Positions 11,931-24,400 of a DNA stretch of 64,000 nt are shown piece by piece. The notes under the pieces are model-generated. The model worked only from the letters and a program-made list of their open reading frames with translations. It did not search any database and was not told the origin of the DNA. The stretch spans positions 372,001 to 436,000 of the forward strand of contig JANPWX010000202.1 of assembly GCA_024734555.1 (NCBI GenBank). Direction: 5' to 3'. This stretch comes from Trochalopteron elliotii (lineage: Eukaryota; Chordata; Aves; Passeriformes; Leiothrichidae). Position numbers and translations under genes: made by a program. Within the stretch, counting starts at the first letter, position 1; each line of letters starts with the position of its first letter.

Positions 11931-13395
11931 ACAGAATGTGGCAAACTTCAGCTCTGCCAGGTTTTGTTTTGGAAGCCAGTGTTTGATGATGGGTTACCTC
12001 ATGATGGGAATTGGATTGCAGGCTTTGCCAGCTCTTTACCCAAACATCTAAAATCTTTCAAAACATTTTTTTCTCCAGCAGACCAGTTTATTCCAACAAA
12101 TTATACTGCCATGTACTGTGTCCCAACTCAGTCTGGTGCTTAGAGCAGCCCATAACTGAATATTCATGAGTTCCAGGCAAACATCAGGTTTTGCTGTGCT
12201 CATGCAGTACCTGGCAAATAAATTTACCACACAAATAAAGCACACTCAACCCCTGCAATGCATTAACCTCAGCAGCTTTAACTTTTTAAAGGCATTTACT
12301 TAACTTTTTTTTTTTCAGTTGATAAAGATAAAGCAATGTTGGTGGTGTTACCTGATTCCTGACCTCTCTAATTCCACTAGTGCCAGCATATCCTCTGCTG
12401 CTGGAGAGGGTATTGGTACTGGAAAAGCTTATTTTATTTTCCAGAATGAAATTAAGATGCCCAGTATGCCCAAGTACATAGCAGTAAAACACTTGCTTTG
12501 GTAAAGAGAATTTGGTACTTAAAAGTAAGGCTTTTTAATTTCATTTTATTATGGGTGAGTCTGCAATGAGTTAATAGCCACAAAAATGTCAATATTACAG
12601 CCAAAAGATCTTTATCAGATAGATGTTGAGGAAAAAGATACACTGGCTTTTCTGTACTGGCCATTTGTGTTGATAAATGCAAGTTTAATTGCTCTCTACT
12701 GGTTTCACTTGGCCTAAGTGGCTGTAGGTTTCTTGATTTCCTTCTCCCATAAGAAATACCAACTTGCTGATTAAAGGTTGAATATTTCAATATTGGTGTC
12801 CAACTTTCCTGTCCCTTGTAGCTGTGCATCAATCTGCACATTTTAGCTTTTCTTTCACTTTTGTCATTGAACATCACTGAAGTTCAGAGTGACTAGAAGT
12901 TACTTTTGGGATAAAAGTTTTGTCATGTGAAGTTTTTCTGGCAAATTGCTGGCTTGCACCACTGAAAAGCTCCCAGCAACTGGCCATCTAAACCTACTCC
13001 ACAAAGCTTTATGCAGAGGAGAGACAATTGTAACCTGGTTTCTTTAGGATAAACCTCAACTGAACAAGGCAAATAAAGGGATTCAAAGCCTCTGAGGGGG
13101 AGAGTTGTTAGATTGCACAATCAGCTTGAATCCTGGCCCTGGGTAGAACAGCCCTTAAATTCAAGATCAGACCCTTTGGTCCCCTCAAGAGGACTCTCCA
13201 GGGTCCCTCCTTGGGGCTCCATGGGATGGACACACATCTGCAGCTGGGAAACAGCAGAGGAGCTGCACTGTACAGCTGTTGGCAGAAAATTTGGGAAGAA
13301 CTGCTCTGGTAAAATTTGGGATTTGAGTTCAGGCATCAGTGGTGATGTTAACACTGTGAGAATGGCTCACTCACTGTCTTCCAGGCTGCTGATGG
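11931..13395. other. Unassigned non-coding stretch
   Basis: No gene or transposable element body was recognised. A T run sits near 12306. A 141-codon minus-strand frame (12452-12877) has no recognisable motif and is regarded as chance. Confidence 0.4.
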
Positions 13396-13568
13396 CAGTA
13401 CTGGAATTGTCTGCCCGGGGAGGTGGTGGAGTCACCATCCCTGGATGTGTTTTAAAAAAGACTGGATGTGGCACTTGGTGCCGTGGTTTAGTTGAGGTGT
13501 TAGGACATGGGTTGGACTAGATGATCTTGAAGGTCTCTTACAACCCAATCATTCTGTGATTCTGTGTG
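13396..13568 (+). mobile_element. CR1 LINE, 3' tail
   Basis: The sequence has the CR1 3' untranslated layout on the + strand: 'tggaattgtctgcccgggga', 'accatccctggatgtgttt', 'ggcacttggtgccgtggttta', 'ttggactagatgatcttgaa', 'ggtctcttacaaccc', and terminal attctgtg 8-mers. The copy is 5'-truncated, as is usual for CR1. The tggcacttggtgccatggttta module belongs to a CR1 subfamily different from the copies that lack it. No reading frame survives. Confidence 0.85.
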
Positions 13569-14292
13569 TGCAAACCTCTGCTGAACAGGTAGTGGAATCA
13601 CCCCAGAGCAGCTTCTCACAGCAGGGATGGAGATGGACCAACCCCAGCACATGGAAATGAATCTCTCCAGCTGAACAGTTAGGTAAAGTGACCAGAATGC
13701 ATGTGAAGCGACCTTCACATCTCCAGGGCTAATGATCCTTGCACCTTCAGAGCTACACTATCACACAGCTTTTTTTTTTCCCTCAGGCTTTTAATCACCT
13801 CTCAAAAAGACAAATTCTCCCCTTGGAGGCTGCCATGCAGCAGAATGAAAGCCTGGCACTAGAAAGCCTGGCAGGTGACCCAGTTGGTGGGAGGAGGGCA
13901 GCTGCAAGCAGGCAGCCACCAGGAAAATATGGGAGTTTCAGTGGTTTCTAAAACCTGAGGAATGGGAAGATGCCCCGAGCTAAGCAAGAGTTAAGCACAG
14001 TTACAAAGAGGCCTGGCTGTTATGATTTAAGTCAGCTTTAGTGAATATCTGTAAAAGTAGGATACGGAGCATTGTGCAGGAGAAAAATAACTCTTTATGT
14101 AAGACATGACCTGGGGCATCATGCCAGGCTATCGCTCCCAGATTTGGAAGGATTCGGTGTTTTGTAGGGCACGATGGAAAGTTCTGAAAAATAAGATTTC
14201 CTTTTCAGTGCAGGTCAGCTGGGTGACACCTGGCAGCTTGTGCACTGCTGTGTGCTAACCTGTGTGCCTCTCCTTCCCTCCCTGCTCCACAG
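13569..14292. other. Unassigned non-coding stretch
   Basis: This follows the CR1 tail directly. No gene or further repeat was recognised. A short T run lies near 13770. Confidence 0.4.
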
Positions 14293-14407
14293 GAACAACA
14301 CAGGAGCAGCAGGGAGAGCTGGGTTTGTCCTGGGGGGATACAGGAGCTGTGTGTGGATATCTGAGCTCCAAGCAGCAGCAGGACCCAAGGTCTGCACACG
14401 TCCACAG
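14293..14407 (+). other. Possible exon (splice-site framed)
   Basis: A pyrimidine-rich tract 'ccttccctccctgctccacag' ends at 14292, and 'cacag|gtactctcag' gives a plausible donor right after 14407. The 115-bp interval is open in one + frame whose translation includes NNTGAAGRAGFVLGGYR, which I do not recognise. No partner exon could be identified. It could be an exon of a non-coding transcript or simply a chance pairing of acceptor- and donor-like words. Confidence 0.12.
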
Positions 14408-15635
14408 GTACTCTCAGAAATGTGGGCTGTCGTGACTGAGACCTCAGGACCTGGCAGCATCAGCTTGGAGAGCAACAGTGATTTCCAGCCTTTTCTTTTG
14501 TCTCCATTTCCAGTGTTCAGTAGTCTAATTGCTGCTGGGCCTTTGCCCATCGTGTTGTGAAATGCTTCAGGGGCTGAAGGGAAAAAAAAGGGAAAAGAAA
14601 AAGATCAAACTGTGGTCTAAACCTCAGGAGGAAGAAGATATCTGTCAGGACAAGCTTTTACCAGAAGTGGGATAAAGAATACTTGTTTACTAAATCTTTC
14701 ATGTCTGTAGCTGGTTCAAAGACATTTCACAGTCCTCCTCATTAGAAGAGCAAAGGAACAACAGAAAAGCCCTCAGCCTAACCCATTAAAAGCAGTAGCT
14801 TTGTGTGCTGTGGTGTGGCAGGCATTCATAGGTTGGATTTTTTTTCTTTTGCATCTACTACTGGTAGAAGAAAATTCTTTCCAAGGTGATAGTTCTACAC
14901 CTGTATGGACATGTGAGCAAAGAGGAACTTTTCTCAGTCGGATTTGGGTTTATTCACAGCAGTTGTAAACAGTGTTAACATAAAGACAACACGTGCAGGG
15001 ATTGTGCTGTGGGCTACCCCAGGTGATGAAGGATTTTAGGACAGTGAGAAGGCAGTTTCCCCTCCAACACACTGTTTTTTCTGGCAGAATTATGTGAGAG
15101 CAAAAAAGTTGCAATAGCATTGCAGTTCCCTGCACAGAAAATACCCAGGGAGGTGAAATACAGCAAAGTAGTGCCGTTCACCTGCCCCACAACTGAGAGC
15201 ATCAGTCAAGTGAAGAGGACTGAGCAGCTCCTCCATGTAGCAAACACAATAGTAATGTGAACCAATATCATCCTTTTCCAGACCACTGGCATGTGCTTGG
15301 GGACAATAACCTGTATTTTTTACAGCCAGGTTTCCTGAGCCACTGCTGATGGGACACCTCCTGCCCTGGGGTGGCCACTGCTTGCTGATCCTAATGCAAA
15401 CAAAATTGTGTACAGGCATTCTGCAAAATTCCCACCTCAGATCCCACTGAAGCAGAGCTTTGGCTTTCAGGCATCTCCCCTGCAACCTATCCCTTGTGTC
15501 CCTGCTGTTTCTGCAGGGGATTAATTATTAATTAATTATTTCCATTTTTTTTTTAATTTCTAAAGAATATCAGTTGAGTTTTACAGCCTTTTCAGTCCTC
15601 CTCAAGCTTCATATCACACCTAAATGCTCACTGCC
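14408..15635. other. Unassigned non-coding stretch
   Basis: A T/A-rich cluster 'ttaattattaattaattatt' lies at about 15519-15540. It could be simple sequence or clustered homeodomain-type sites. A 131-codon minus-strand frame (15090-15485) shows no recognisable feature. Confidence 0.4.
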
Positions 15636-15670
15636 TGAAGGTCTTTTCTGACCTGAATGATTCTATGAAT
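15636..15670 (+). mobile_element. CR1 LINE, terminal fragment
   Basis: The words 'gaaggtcttttctgacctgaatgattctatgaat' match the last bases of a + strand CR1. Only about 35 bp are recognisable, so the assignment rests on the terminal signature. The region 5' of it is too diverged to call. Confidence 0.55.
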
Positions 15671-16860
15671 CCGGCCTGTACTTCAGCTTAAGGGAAAAGC
15701 TGCACATTGATTGAATTTTGGAGAAAAATATTTGAACATTCAGCTGTAAATTTATCTTGTGTTATGTCTTCCAGGTTCATTTATATCTTAATTTGCAAAT
15801 GGCAAACAATGTTGCTATTTATTAAAAGAACCAATAGTGCTCTCAAAATTTTGATGGAAAAATCATGTTGCAGGGGTGATGATTGTGAATAAAATTCCCA
15901 CATCTTCTGCAGGGCCTGGGCAGAGCGAGGTGGAACTCAGCTGTGGAGCTCCCCTGATCCTTCCACTGGTATCAGCATCTGCAGCACCTGGGATCCACAG
16001 AACAACTCTTCCCTGCAGAGGCCAAAAGCTGAGCCTACAATTTCAAGCAGGATAATCACCTTTCCAAGGCAGTAACTTCCCAAGAGCAGCTGGTTAAGAT
16101 GGCTCAAAAAGCAATGACAAGAATGTGGTGAAAAGTTTGGTCCATCAATCTAGCTTCTGGATGTGGTAGGGAAGAGACACCTTTTGACAAAACATCAAAC
16201 ACTGTAATTTTTTATTCTTTGTGGTTGTCTGTGCCCCCACTCTGATCCCCCCTTGAATTATTATTTTTTCAAAAAGATATGTAGGAGAGAAATTATGTTT
16301 ATCCAGGGAGAGACATAATTTTCATCTGTTTAAAGTGCACCAGGTATGTTTTAAGCCCTGCAAACACACCAAGAGTTTGTAGTGCATTTTCTGCAGCACT
16401 GATTTTTTCTATTTTACAGTAACCATGCCCTGGGGTACCAGGTAGGCTCAATACCAGGAGTGGGAGAAGCAGACCTGGAAGATGCTTTGGGTACAGCCCA
16501 GCCAGGTTTTATGCAGCCTGCAAACGCTGGCCTTGCACTACAAACCGGTCTGCTGTTGCCATCTGCTGGAAAAATCACTAATGGTTATTTTGAAACCTGG
16601 GGAGGAGTATCTGTTCTTGCTACAGAAATACTGGGGGCTTTTTGGTCTTTTTAAGGCAGGTTTTTTTCCTGTGTGATCTGCCAAAGAACAACGTGTGCAC
16701 CAGGCTGTTACCACTCTCTGCACGGTGAAACACCTGCAACCAAGGCCAATGTCAGAGCAAAACAATTCTTCCAACAAAAGCCTGCTACTAGAGAGGCAAA
16801 AAATTATCCTTCCAAAGGAAATCATCCTTCCTCTCTCTTACAACTCTCCTGTTTCATCAC
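15671..16860. other. Unassigned non-coding stretch
   Basis: No gene, LTR or CR1 body was recognised. Frames are short on both strands. Confidence 0.4.
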
Positions 16861-16957
16861 ATCATAGAATGGTTTGGGTTGGAAGGGACCTTAAAAATGA
16901 CTTAGTTTGAACCCCCTGTCCTGGGCAGCGACACCCTCCCCTAGACCGGGTGGCTTT
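16861..16957 (-). mobile_element. CR1 LINE, 3' tail (antisense)
   Basis: The + strand begins 'atcatagaatggtttgggtt', continues 'ggaagggaccttaaaaatga', then 'cccctgtcctgggcagcgacac' and 'cctagaccgggtgg'. This is the exact order of the CR1 3' end read in reverse complement. About 95 bp remain. It is 5'-truncated and non-coding. Confidence 0.9.
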
Positions 16958-17219
16958 GCTGTCACCTGAGCTGAGTAATCCCCATTCCACACATGTTCAC
17001 ACAGACACCACACAAACTTTTGCATAAGGAAAAGTCGTAAATCTCCTGTTCATCCCAACGCATCAAATCTAGAATTTATTTCTTTCTCAAACTGTCACAC
17101 ACATAGAAATATTTCTGCAGCCTGCTCCTTTGGGATTTTCAGAGGCATTGGCTATCCTTTTCCCTCAGATATCTTTTCCTCGCAGCAGGAGTCTTCAAAA
17201 TCCTTTCCTCCTCTTAAAG

Positions 17220-17460
17220 ATCCTGTGGCTCGTCATTCTGTGACACGTAAGAGCACAAATATCACGGGGACGGGAGAAATCTCTTCTCACTTGCAAGCAG
17301 CCTTAAGCCATTCGGGCTGCTGTTTGCCACAGGCATTCTCAGCTCCGTGTCATCAGGCCCCAATCTAATCTGCGAGGTGTAATTGCCATGGCATTAAATC
17401 CTTTGCCGGTGGCTGATCACCCTCAGCTCGTAGGGATTACACGGCCCGGAGCCGGTGCTC
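17220..17460. promoter_or_regulatory. CpG-retaining candidate conserved element
   Basis: About a dozen CpGs are kept within 240 bp, in a repeat-free context. Homeodomain-like words are also present: 'ccccaatctaatctgcg' (bicoid-class TAATC) and 'ggtgtaattgccatggcatt'. The 3' end carries 'cacggcccggagccgg'. CpG retention plus such motifs suggests a conserved, unmethylated regulatory element. The upstream part, 17040-17220, has a similar unique texture. No reading frame is evident. Confidence 0.3.
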
Positions 17461-18439
17461 ACAAAGGCAGGAAGGGTTTAGGAAACCCTGCTGCTGCTGA
17501 CAGGGCTTTAAAGTGTCCTGCTCAAAGGAGGAGTCAATGGGGTGTGAATCCTCCCCAGCAGAGCTGAGAATAACAGGAGGACTCTGCTGTCTCTAAGCTA
17601 CGCTTACACTGCCTAAAAACTGTGCCTTGGAGTCCAGAACAAGGGATGTTTAGGGCATGAGCCCTGGCCAGGGGTGGCAGGGACTGTTTCAGGCAGCACA
17701 GGGAATTGGTGACACTTCACCTGGTGGAGAAAGTGTGAATGTGAGACAGCATTGGCTGTGTACATTGGCCTCAGAGTGGGGACAGAGACAACTTGCACTT
17801 TTACAAACCTGTTTATTACTTAAAGAACCTCTATTAACCTTCACTAGCAGAAATAAGCACCTTCAGTTCCAAAACTACCATACACAGACCCCAAGCATCT
17901 ACTGTAGTTTGGAGGACCTCTAGCATGGGAGAGGGAAGAATCTGCATCCTGAGCCATCCACACTCTCACTTGATGTGGAAATTGTAATGATATTATTGAG
18001 GCATGTCCTCAAGATGTCTCTCATTGTCTTGCCATTCGTGAAGCCTGAGGTTGGCTTGTTCTAGTTAGATTTCTGAGGAGCTGAACTGCCAGCTCGTATG
18101 GAAGTTTGTACTCACTGTGGAGTGACTTATCCTGTAAAATTTCTGTCATAAATTTCTGGGGCTCTGTTCCATAAAGAATGACATAACCTCGTTGTGGGTT
18201 ATTTTTATTTCTGCAATAGTGTAAAAATGCTGTTTTAATGCTACTTACTATTTAAAAAGAAAATATTTTAAAACTTTAAGTGATAGCTAAAATCATACCT
18301 GAAAGCTAGAAAGAGCAAATACATATAATACTTCTCCTTCTTTGTAGAATTAGTTTTCATTCAAAAATATGCTGATGGGGATGTGCTTTTACGTATTTAG
18401 TGACCTTTACAGATTCATTTCCAGGGTTTTTTTTGAGTT
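17461..18439. other. Unassigned non-coding stretch
   Basis: No gene or repeat family was recognised. 18180-18420 is AT-rich. Confidence 0.4.
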
Positions 18440-18660
18440 CATAGAAGCATGGAATAGTTCAGGTTGGAAGGAACTCCAAAGATCACCTCATCCCAACACT
18501 GCTGACATGGGCAGGGATGACTTTCACTAGACCAGGTTGCTCAGAGCCTCATCCCAGAGCATCAGCTGGCCTTGAACTCTTCCAGGGATGGGGCAGCCAC
18601 AGCTTCTCTGAGCAGCCTATGCCAGCCAGGTGCCAGAGGAGGAAGAAAACCCTTCCCATC
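18440..18660 (-). mobile_element. CR1 LINE, 3' tail (antisense)
   Basis: The + strand reads 'catagaagcatggaatagtt', 'aggttggaaggaactccaaagatcacc', 'catgggcagggatga', 'ctagaccaggttgctcagagcctcatcc', 'ggccttgaactcttccagggatggggc' and 'cttctctgagcagcctatgcc'. This is the CR1 tail in reverse complement, about 220 bp. The 'caaagatcac' and 'gctgacatgggcaggga' variants are typical diverged forms. The inner boundary is uncertain. Confidence 0.88.
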
Positions 18661-19315
18661 TGGAGCAGAGGCTGCTGCAGCTTTATGTAAGCTTGTGTCA
18701 CTGAGTGTGTGAGATGAGAAGGCCCTTTCCATCGAGGGATAACAGCACTAAAAGATCTTTTTGCAGGAAAACCAGAACAATGGAAAACCAAAGTAGCCTT
18801 TGGTTCTTCCAGCCGATTTGGGGACAAATTGAAGGAGGAGCAGAGCTGGCCTGGTGCCACATCTCTGCATGCAGTGGGGATGGAGAAGCTGCAATATTGT
18901 GTCTTCTTGGCTGAGTCTTTAAAAATAAGGCACTTTTCTGTTGTTCCTTTTCAAGCATTACATAAAAGTTCCCCCTGGAAGTCCAAAGGCAGCTGTTTTC
19001 CTAGCAGAAGGAAGTCAGGAAGAGGCAAAGCAGGCAAAAACATCAGATAAGTCTGCATAAAAAACTTGGCTAACCTATTTTTCCCCCCTCCTAAACAGCC
19101 AATTTTGAAGCACTCTGCAGAGATCTGCCTGGGAGGAAAAGCAGAGCCAACCACTGAAAACTGATATCTGAGCTCTGGTGAGGGTTGCTGCTCTCCCTGC
19201 CTCAGTGTGGGAACTCCTGAGCTTCCATTCCCTGTGGTGGGAGTATTTCTGCTCTCATCCAGCCAATGCAGAGACTTCCTAGGTAACAAGCAGGTGAGTT
19301 TTAACAAGATCTCCC
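18661..19315. other. Unassigned non-coding stretch between two CR1 copies
   Basis: This separates an antisense CR1 tail from a sense CR1. No gene was recognised. Part of it could be more diverged CR1 sequence, but no diagnostic block was seen. Confidence 0.35.
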
Positions 19316-19592
19316 AAGTAAGAAGTCATATGACAAAAGGAAATGGTCACAGGTTGCACCAGGGAAGGCTTAGATTGGATTTTAGGAAAAATTTCTTCAC
19401 TGAAAGAAGAAAGGTCGGGCACTGGAACAGGGTGCCCAGAGAAGTGCTAAGTTCCCATCCCTGGAGATATTTAAAGGACCTGTAGATGTGGTGTTCAGTG
19501 ACTTGGTTTGGAGGGGGTTTAGCAGTGCTGGGGCAACTGTTGGGCTCGATGACCTTAGAAGGCTTTTTCAATCTAAAGGATCCTGTGGTTCT
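19316..19592 (+). mobile_element. CR1 LINE, end of ORF2 plus 3' tail
   Basis: In + frame the start still recalls the CR1 ORF2 C-terminus, with the stretch [25 protein letters not shown] read in pieces between 19360 and 19450. It then continues 'ccatccctggagatatttaaagg', 'tgggctcgatgaccttagaaggc' and a degenerate end 'tcctgtggttct'. It is 5'-truncated just before the TRGNG-type block. The copy is inactive. Confidence 0.85.
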
Positions 19593-20337
19593 AAAAAGCC
19601 TTGGCCCTTCCAGCTCTAACACAGCACCTGGATGCTGACAAAATGAGGCTGGTCATAAACACTGGAGGTCCCTGACCCACAGGGAGAGGACAAGCCACTG
19701 TCACCTGCAGGGAGGGGCTCGTCCCCAGACAGCAGCCAGTGACTCCAGCCCTGCCTGGGGCTCTGTGTGCACCCTTGGGGTGGACACCTGCCCTCGTGTT
19801 CCCTCTGGGGATCCGGGAAGAGAACCAGGTCCATCCATCTGACAGCTCCGGGGCTTGCAGGCTTTGGGGCTTTGCAGTTGTAGTGCCTTGTCACAAGGTG
19901 GCAGGGACGTGACACTGCCTGGCACGCTGCTGGCCTCAGATCCTTGGTGCTTTCTTCCTTATCCAGTACGGCTTTATCAGCAATCTTCTGTCTTTTCTTT
20001 AAAACTGTCCTTGGGATAGTTCAAAGAGAGGGTAATTAGTTACTTCAAAGCCTAAATATTTCGCTTATTTGCACTCAAGAAAAAAAGACAGAAAACTGCT
20101 TTGCATCCTTCTGTCTGGAAGTCACTGAGACGTGGGGAAGTGAGGAAGGGGCTGGCCTGGGTCAGCCTCTGCTGAGCCTCAGGTCTGGCTGCTGCTGCTT
20201 CCATGTTAAACCCAAAAGCTGACCTGATCAAAAAGCAGGCAGCCCTTCTGTCCTGAGTCACAGGGACCATTTCTTCCTAAATAACTGAAGATGGGAAATC
20301 ATTCTTGTAGCTTCAAAAGAAAAAAAAAAAATAGACA
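19593..20337. other. Unassigned, locally GC-rich non-coding stretch
   Basis: 19660-19930 is richer in G and C than its surroundings and open on the minus strand for 99 codons, without any motif that I recognise. An A run is found near 20310-20325. Confidence 0.35.
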
Positions 20338-20371
20338 CATTCATATATAAGTGTGTATATATACATACATT
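20338..20371. repeat. Short AT/GT alternating purine-pyrimidine tract
   Basis: 'catatataagtgtgtatata' followed by 'tacatacat' forms a degenerate dinucleotide tract of about 34 bp. Confidence 0.6.
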
Positions 20372-20629
20372 TCCTTCAATGAAGAAGAAAATCTTTGAAA
20401 TATTACCTTATCTCAGGCTTCCTAGAGAAGATCCTTAACTCTGGGCTTCTGAAAGCAAATGTCTGTGCATTTATAGGACCATTCCCCTTCTTTTTATATG
20501 TCTCCCACAGTAATCTTTTACCCTTCTACATGCCAAGAATTTTGTGATTTTGCTGCTCTGCTCTTTCAAGAGTGTTGCAGATCGTGCAGCAGGGAGTGAA
20601 ACCTTTGTCACTGCTCATCAAACATTTTC

Positions 20630-20760
20630 ATATGGAATTCTACCTGCGGTGATAAAATTAGATTTGTGTTAATAAGCTGTTAATAACCATCAGGTAATTA
20701 TTTAGTTTATCTCTGGAGTCCCAGCTGATCATTGTCTCTTTATGTTTGCTTGCCTGGCAG
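20630..20760. promoter_or_regulatory. Candidate conserved non-coding element
   Basis: This is a unique-looking AT-rich block with 'gcggtgataaaattagattt', 'gttaataagctgttaataac' and 'caggtaattatttagtttat'. Repeated TTAATA and TAATTA words suit a homeodomain-bound enhancer. The call is texture-based only. Confidence 0.25.
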
Positions 20761-21319
20761 TCTTCAGGGACAGGGGATTTTCAGGTTTTTTAATCTGCAG
20801 TACATGCAGTGAGAGATTACTCAGCTGTCACTCTGCAGAAAACATCCCTCTCATGCAGCAGGAGGTATCCATAACAAATTGCTGACATCCAAATTCAGCT
20901 CTGCACAAATGGATGTGCAGGATGCCTGCTGCTCCCCAGCTCAGAACCAGACCTAGCTGGAGCAGAGGCATTGGCACAGCTGAAGGAAACAAGCAGAAAA
21001 TGACCCAAGTAGGGCAGGTAATATTAGAAAATAATTGTTTCTGAGCTGCTGTTCACAAGCAAATATTTTCCCTTTTCAGCACAGTGCACTGGCCCAAGCA
21101 GAAATTTTTCAGGGGTCAGCTGGATGTGTTCCTGCTTCATGCTGAGGCTCTGAGATTGACCTGAGGTTTACATTCTGATTTATTGGCAAAGGGAGTAATC
21201 AGAATTTTTCTCAGCTATCTAAAGCATAGACCCAAGTAAGCCTGAGCTCCTACATGCTTGCTATGAGCACTGAGATGACTGTGTATCATTGCAAGCTTGC
21301 AATTTATTTAAATACACTA
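20761..21319. other. Unassigned non-coding stretch
   Basis: Nothing was recognised beyond ordinary single-copy sequence. Confidence 0.4.
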
Positions 21320-21470
21320 AGGAAAGCAGTTCTGAAATTCAAGGCAGGGAGGAAAATCCTTTTTTAACATGTGGCAGTTCATCTGTGGAACTCATCGCTG
21401 CAGGACAGCACTAAGAATGAAAGTAAGATGTAGAGTGAAATGGAGAGTCTGACGGGGGACAAGAGCATCC
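21320..21470 (+). repeat. Possible ancient CR1/L3-like remnant
   Basis: The block 'ccttttttaacatgtggcagttcatctgtggaactcatcgctgcaggac' resembles the end of the reading frame in old CR1/L3 elements, which encodes a 'W N x L P/I ... v' stretch just before the untranslated tail. No terminal 8-mers are left. The call rests on one recognisable block. Confidence 0.3.
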
Positions 21471-24400
21471 AAGGCACAAGTGCACGAATTGTGCTTTGGT
21501 TTAAGCTCAAAGTTGTAAGGCATTTGGGAATGAGATAGGAAAGGTCTTTTTATCTTCTAAAATGAAAGCTAGGTGAACCTCAAGATGAATTGGTTTCAGA
21601 ACAGCAGGTCAGGACGTTTCATTTTGAGAATGTAGGGACTCTGCCTTTCAATTGTTGTGTGCTGTTTTCTAACCAGGGAATTTGACATGGGCTTGTGCAA
21701 TGCTTCAGCTGAAGTAAATCAATGTTTTCCAGTGAATGCAATTTCAGACTAAAAAATTCTTTTTGTTTTTAGTACGGCTTTATCAGACTGAAGTGGAAAA
21801 TACAAAATAGCAAGGGCTGTCTAATTGCCCCAAACATTTCCAGCTGGGAGCTGGGTTAAACTGGTACAGGGTTGAGTTCTTTCTGCCTTAGGAAAATACC
21901 TTTCATCATCCTCTGAGGCTGGCTACATTCAGGAACAAGGAATTGGATGTGAAAGATCCATTCCTGATTGCCACTCCTCACACCCCCAAGTCTGCACTGT
22001 AACACTCCTCATGGGCACCTCCTGGGGCCCTCCACTTTGTCTCGTGTTTTGGCAAATTTTGGTCACATCAAAGGTCTAAGGAGTCCCCAGGTTCAATTCA
22101 GGTTTTACATCAGAATGAACTTCCATGAGAAAAATCCATCCCAGCTCTGCATCTCCTGCCAGGGAACAGCCTCCAGATCTCATACAGGGCTCATGGAGGT
22201 GATTTAAGTTCCTGGCAAAAGCACATTTGGGCAGAATGGTCCACCACACCTCCTGGAACAACATCAAAGAATCTCACAGGGAAAAGCAAAGATCTGCTAA
22301 AATCTCTGTCTTCTGTGATGTTTGCTTTTTTGTTTTGAGCATGACAAATTTCTTAAATTGGCTGCAGATTTCTCACCAGTTTGGACACACTGAGGTAATC
22401 CTGGAGGAAAATATGTCCTTTTACCAAATTCCAACAATTTGCTGCCAGGCTTGAAGTCCGAGACCTGAACTTTATGTCAGAGCCTGTGTGATGTATTAGT
22501 CAGGACAATTGATTTATTCCTTTGAAACACTCTGCTAAGCTATCACCAGCCACATTTTTCTCTGGTTCCCAGGAACCCTGCTTCTCTGGCTGTTCATGGC
22601 CATAGCAACTGGAAAACAGACTCTGTAGGAGAAAGAGCATCAAAGAATCCCCTCTGACAGTAAAAGGGAGAGGAAAAAAACATATGATACAGAAAAGCAA
22701 GGAGCTATTCAGGGCCAGGCCTGAATCCAGTCTTCAGGGAGAAATTTTCCACTAGAAGACAGAGATACTCTAGGACAAGAATAACAACAAAAGTCCATAA
22801 CATTATTTGCTTTGGTGCTTTCTGCCATAAGCCCCCTTTTTTTTTTTTTTTTCCCACACTTTCCTCCCACCCACAATTTCACAAGTCAGATTCTTGCAGG
22901 TACCAGCATAGCTGAGAATCCTGCTGGGAAGTTCAGTGCCCTGGACAGCCAGACGGCTGTGCTGGGTGTGTTTATTTCCACAAAACAGCTTGTCAGTTTA
23001 ACAAAGACAGCAAAATCAGGGAGAAAAACATGTCACATGCAGCCACCATGTGTGTATAGCACATCGAGGAGGATCTCATTGCTCTTTTCCTTCAGCAGTG
23101 TAGGTTTAGCTCACAGCTCTATTTTCACACTCCTAAAGCTATGTTAAAATCATTGAGGGGTCAGCCACAACCCTGCACCACTAAATTCACCTTTAAACAC
23201 AGGCTGTCAGCTCTTCTGCATTCCATAAGCGTGGCAAAAGCACCTCTAACAGCAGCCCACTGTTTATGCATAATGCAAAAATGGGCATAAAAAAAAAAAA
23301 AAAAGAAGGTTCAGAAAATAAAAGCACACTTTTTGTCAGAGATCATGTTGCCACGTTCCAGCCTACAGCCATTTGCAGCTGAGGAGTAAAGCTCCAACAA
23401 TACAGTTTGTAATGAAAAAATTGACAGGCCTTCAATTTCAGCCACTCTTGTTCACCATATACTGAATGCACTAATGCATCTGGTCCATTTAGAGAAGGCA
23501 TTGCCATTTCCTTCCACATATTAAAAGAGGAAAGATGGGAGTTTGCAAGGCATGGCTCAGCAGACCCCAGGCTTTAGGCAGCTGTAATTCAGCATTTCAT
23601 CAGGTCACAGCAGCACAGTGTTCAAACCATCTGGATGGGGTTGGAGTTTGGGATCCAGAGGCTGGGGACAGGCATGGAGAGAGGGATAGATGGATGCAGA
23701 GCTCTTGGGCAGCCTGATCAGGGCAGATTTGCTGCCACCACAGATGTGTCAGCGTGAGCCTGGTTTAGAGTCACAGATGCATTAACATGGCCAATATTCT
23801 CTGTCCCTTGAAGGGTGTGTGTGTCCAGGGCAGGCTGAATTGCTCTCTCTTGAAATCCCCACATCCCTTAGGATTCCTCTGCATTGACACTTTGCTTTTC
23901 TTCCACCACTCCCCCTCGATGCTTTCAGATTTGCCCTGCAGCATCTCAGCTGAGTGCCCTTGGAGGCTCCATGCAAGCAAACAAGCTTTGGCTGTGGGGA
24001 GCACAGGAATTCTGTGAATACAGGGAGAGCCACAGGGGCAGCCCTTTGCCAGCATAGCAGGAGACAGAACAGCTATGTCAGAGCCACCAGGCTGTGTTTT
24101 ACACCCAAACCCTTGCCTCAGGGGATCACAGGCAGCTCAGGCTCCATGTGAGAGGAGTGTGGTGGGAATGGGAACGCTGACCTGAGCGATGCTCTGCTGT
24201 CCCTGCAGGCCAGGCAGGACCTCAAGCTTTTCAGAGGGGGTCCCAAAGTTAAATTCGTGCTTTGGCATGCTTAAGTGGGAGTGATTAACTGCATAAATAC
24301 TGGAGGGCAGGTCTCACATTTGTGTTTGGTTATGAGGACTAAACAAAGCCTCAGGAGCAGCAGCAGCAGCTGCCTGGCTTCCTTAGGCTCCCGTCATTTG

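Noticed and set aside
19967..21790. A shared 16-mer (agtacggctttatcag) near 19966 and 21772
   Set aside because: One exact 16-mer repeat is not surprising by chance in 64 kb, and the flanks do not match.
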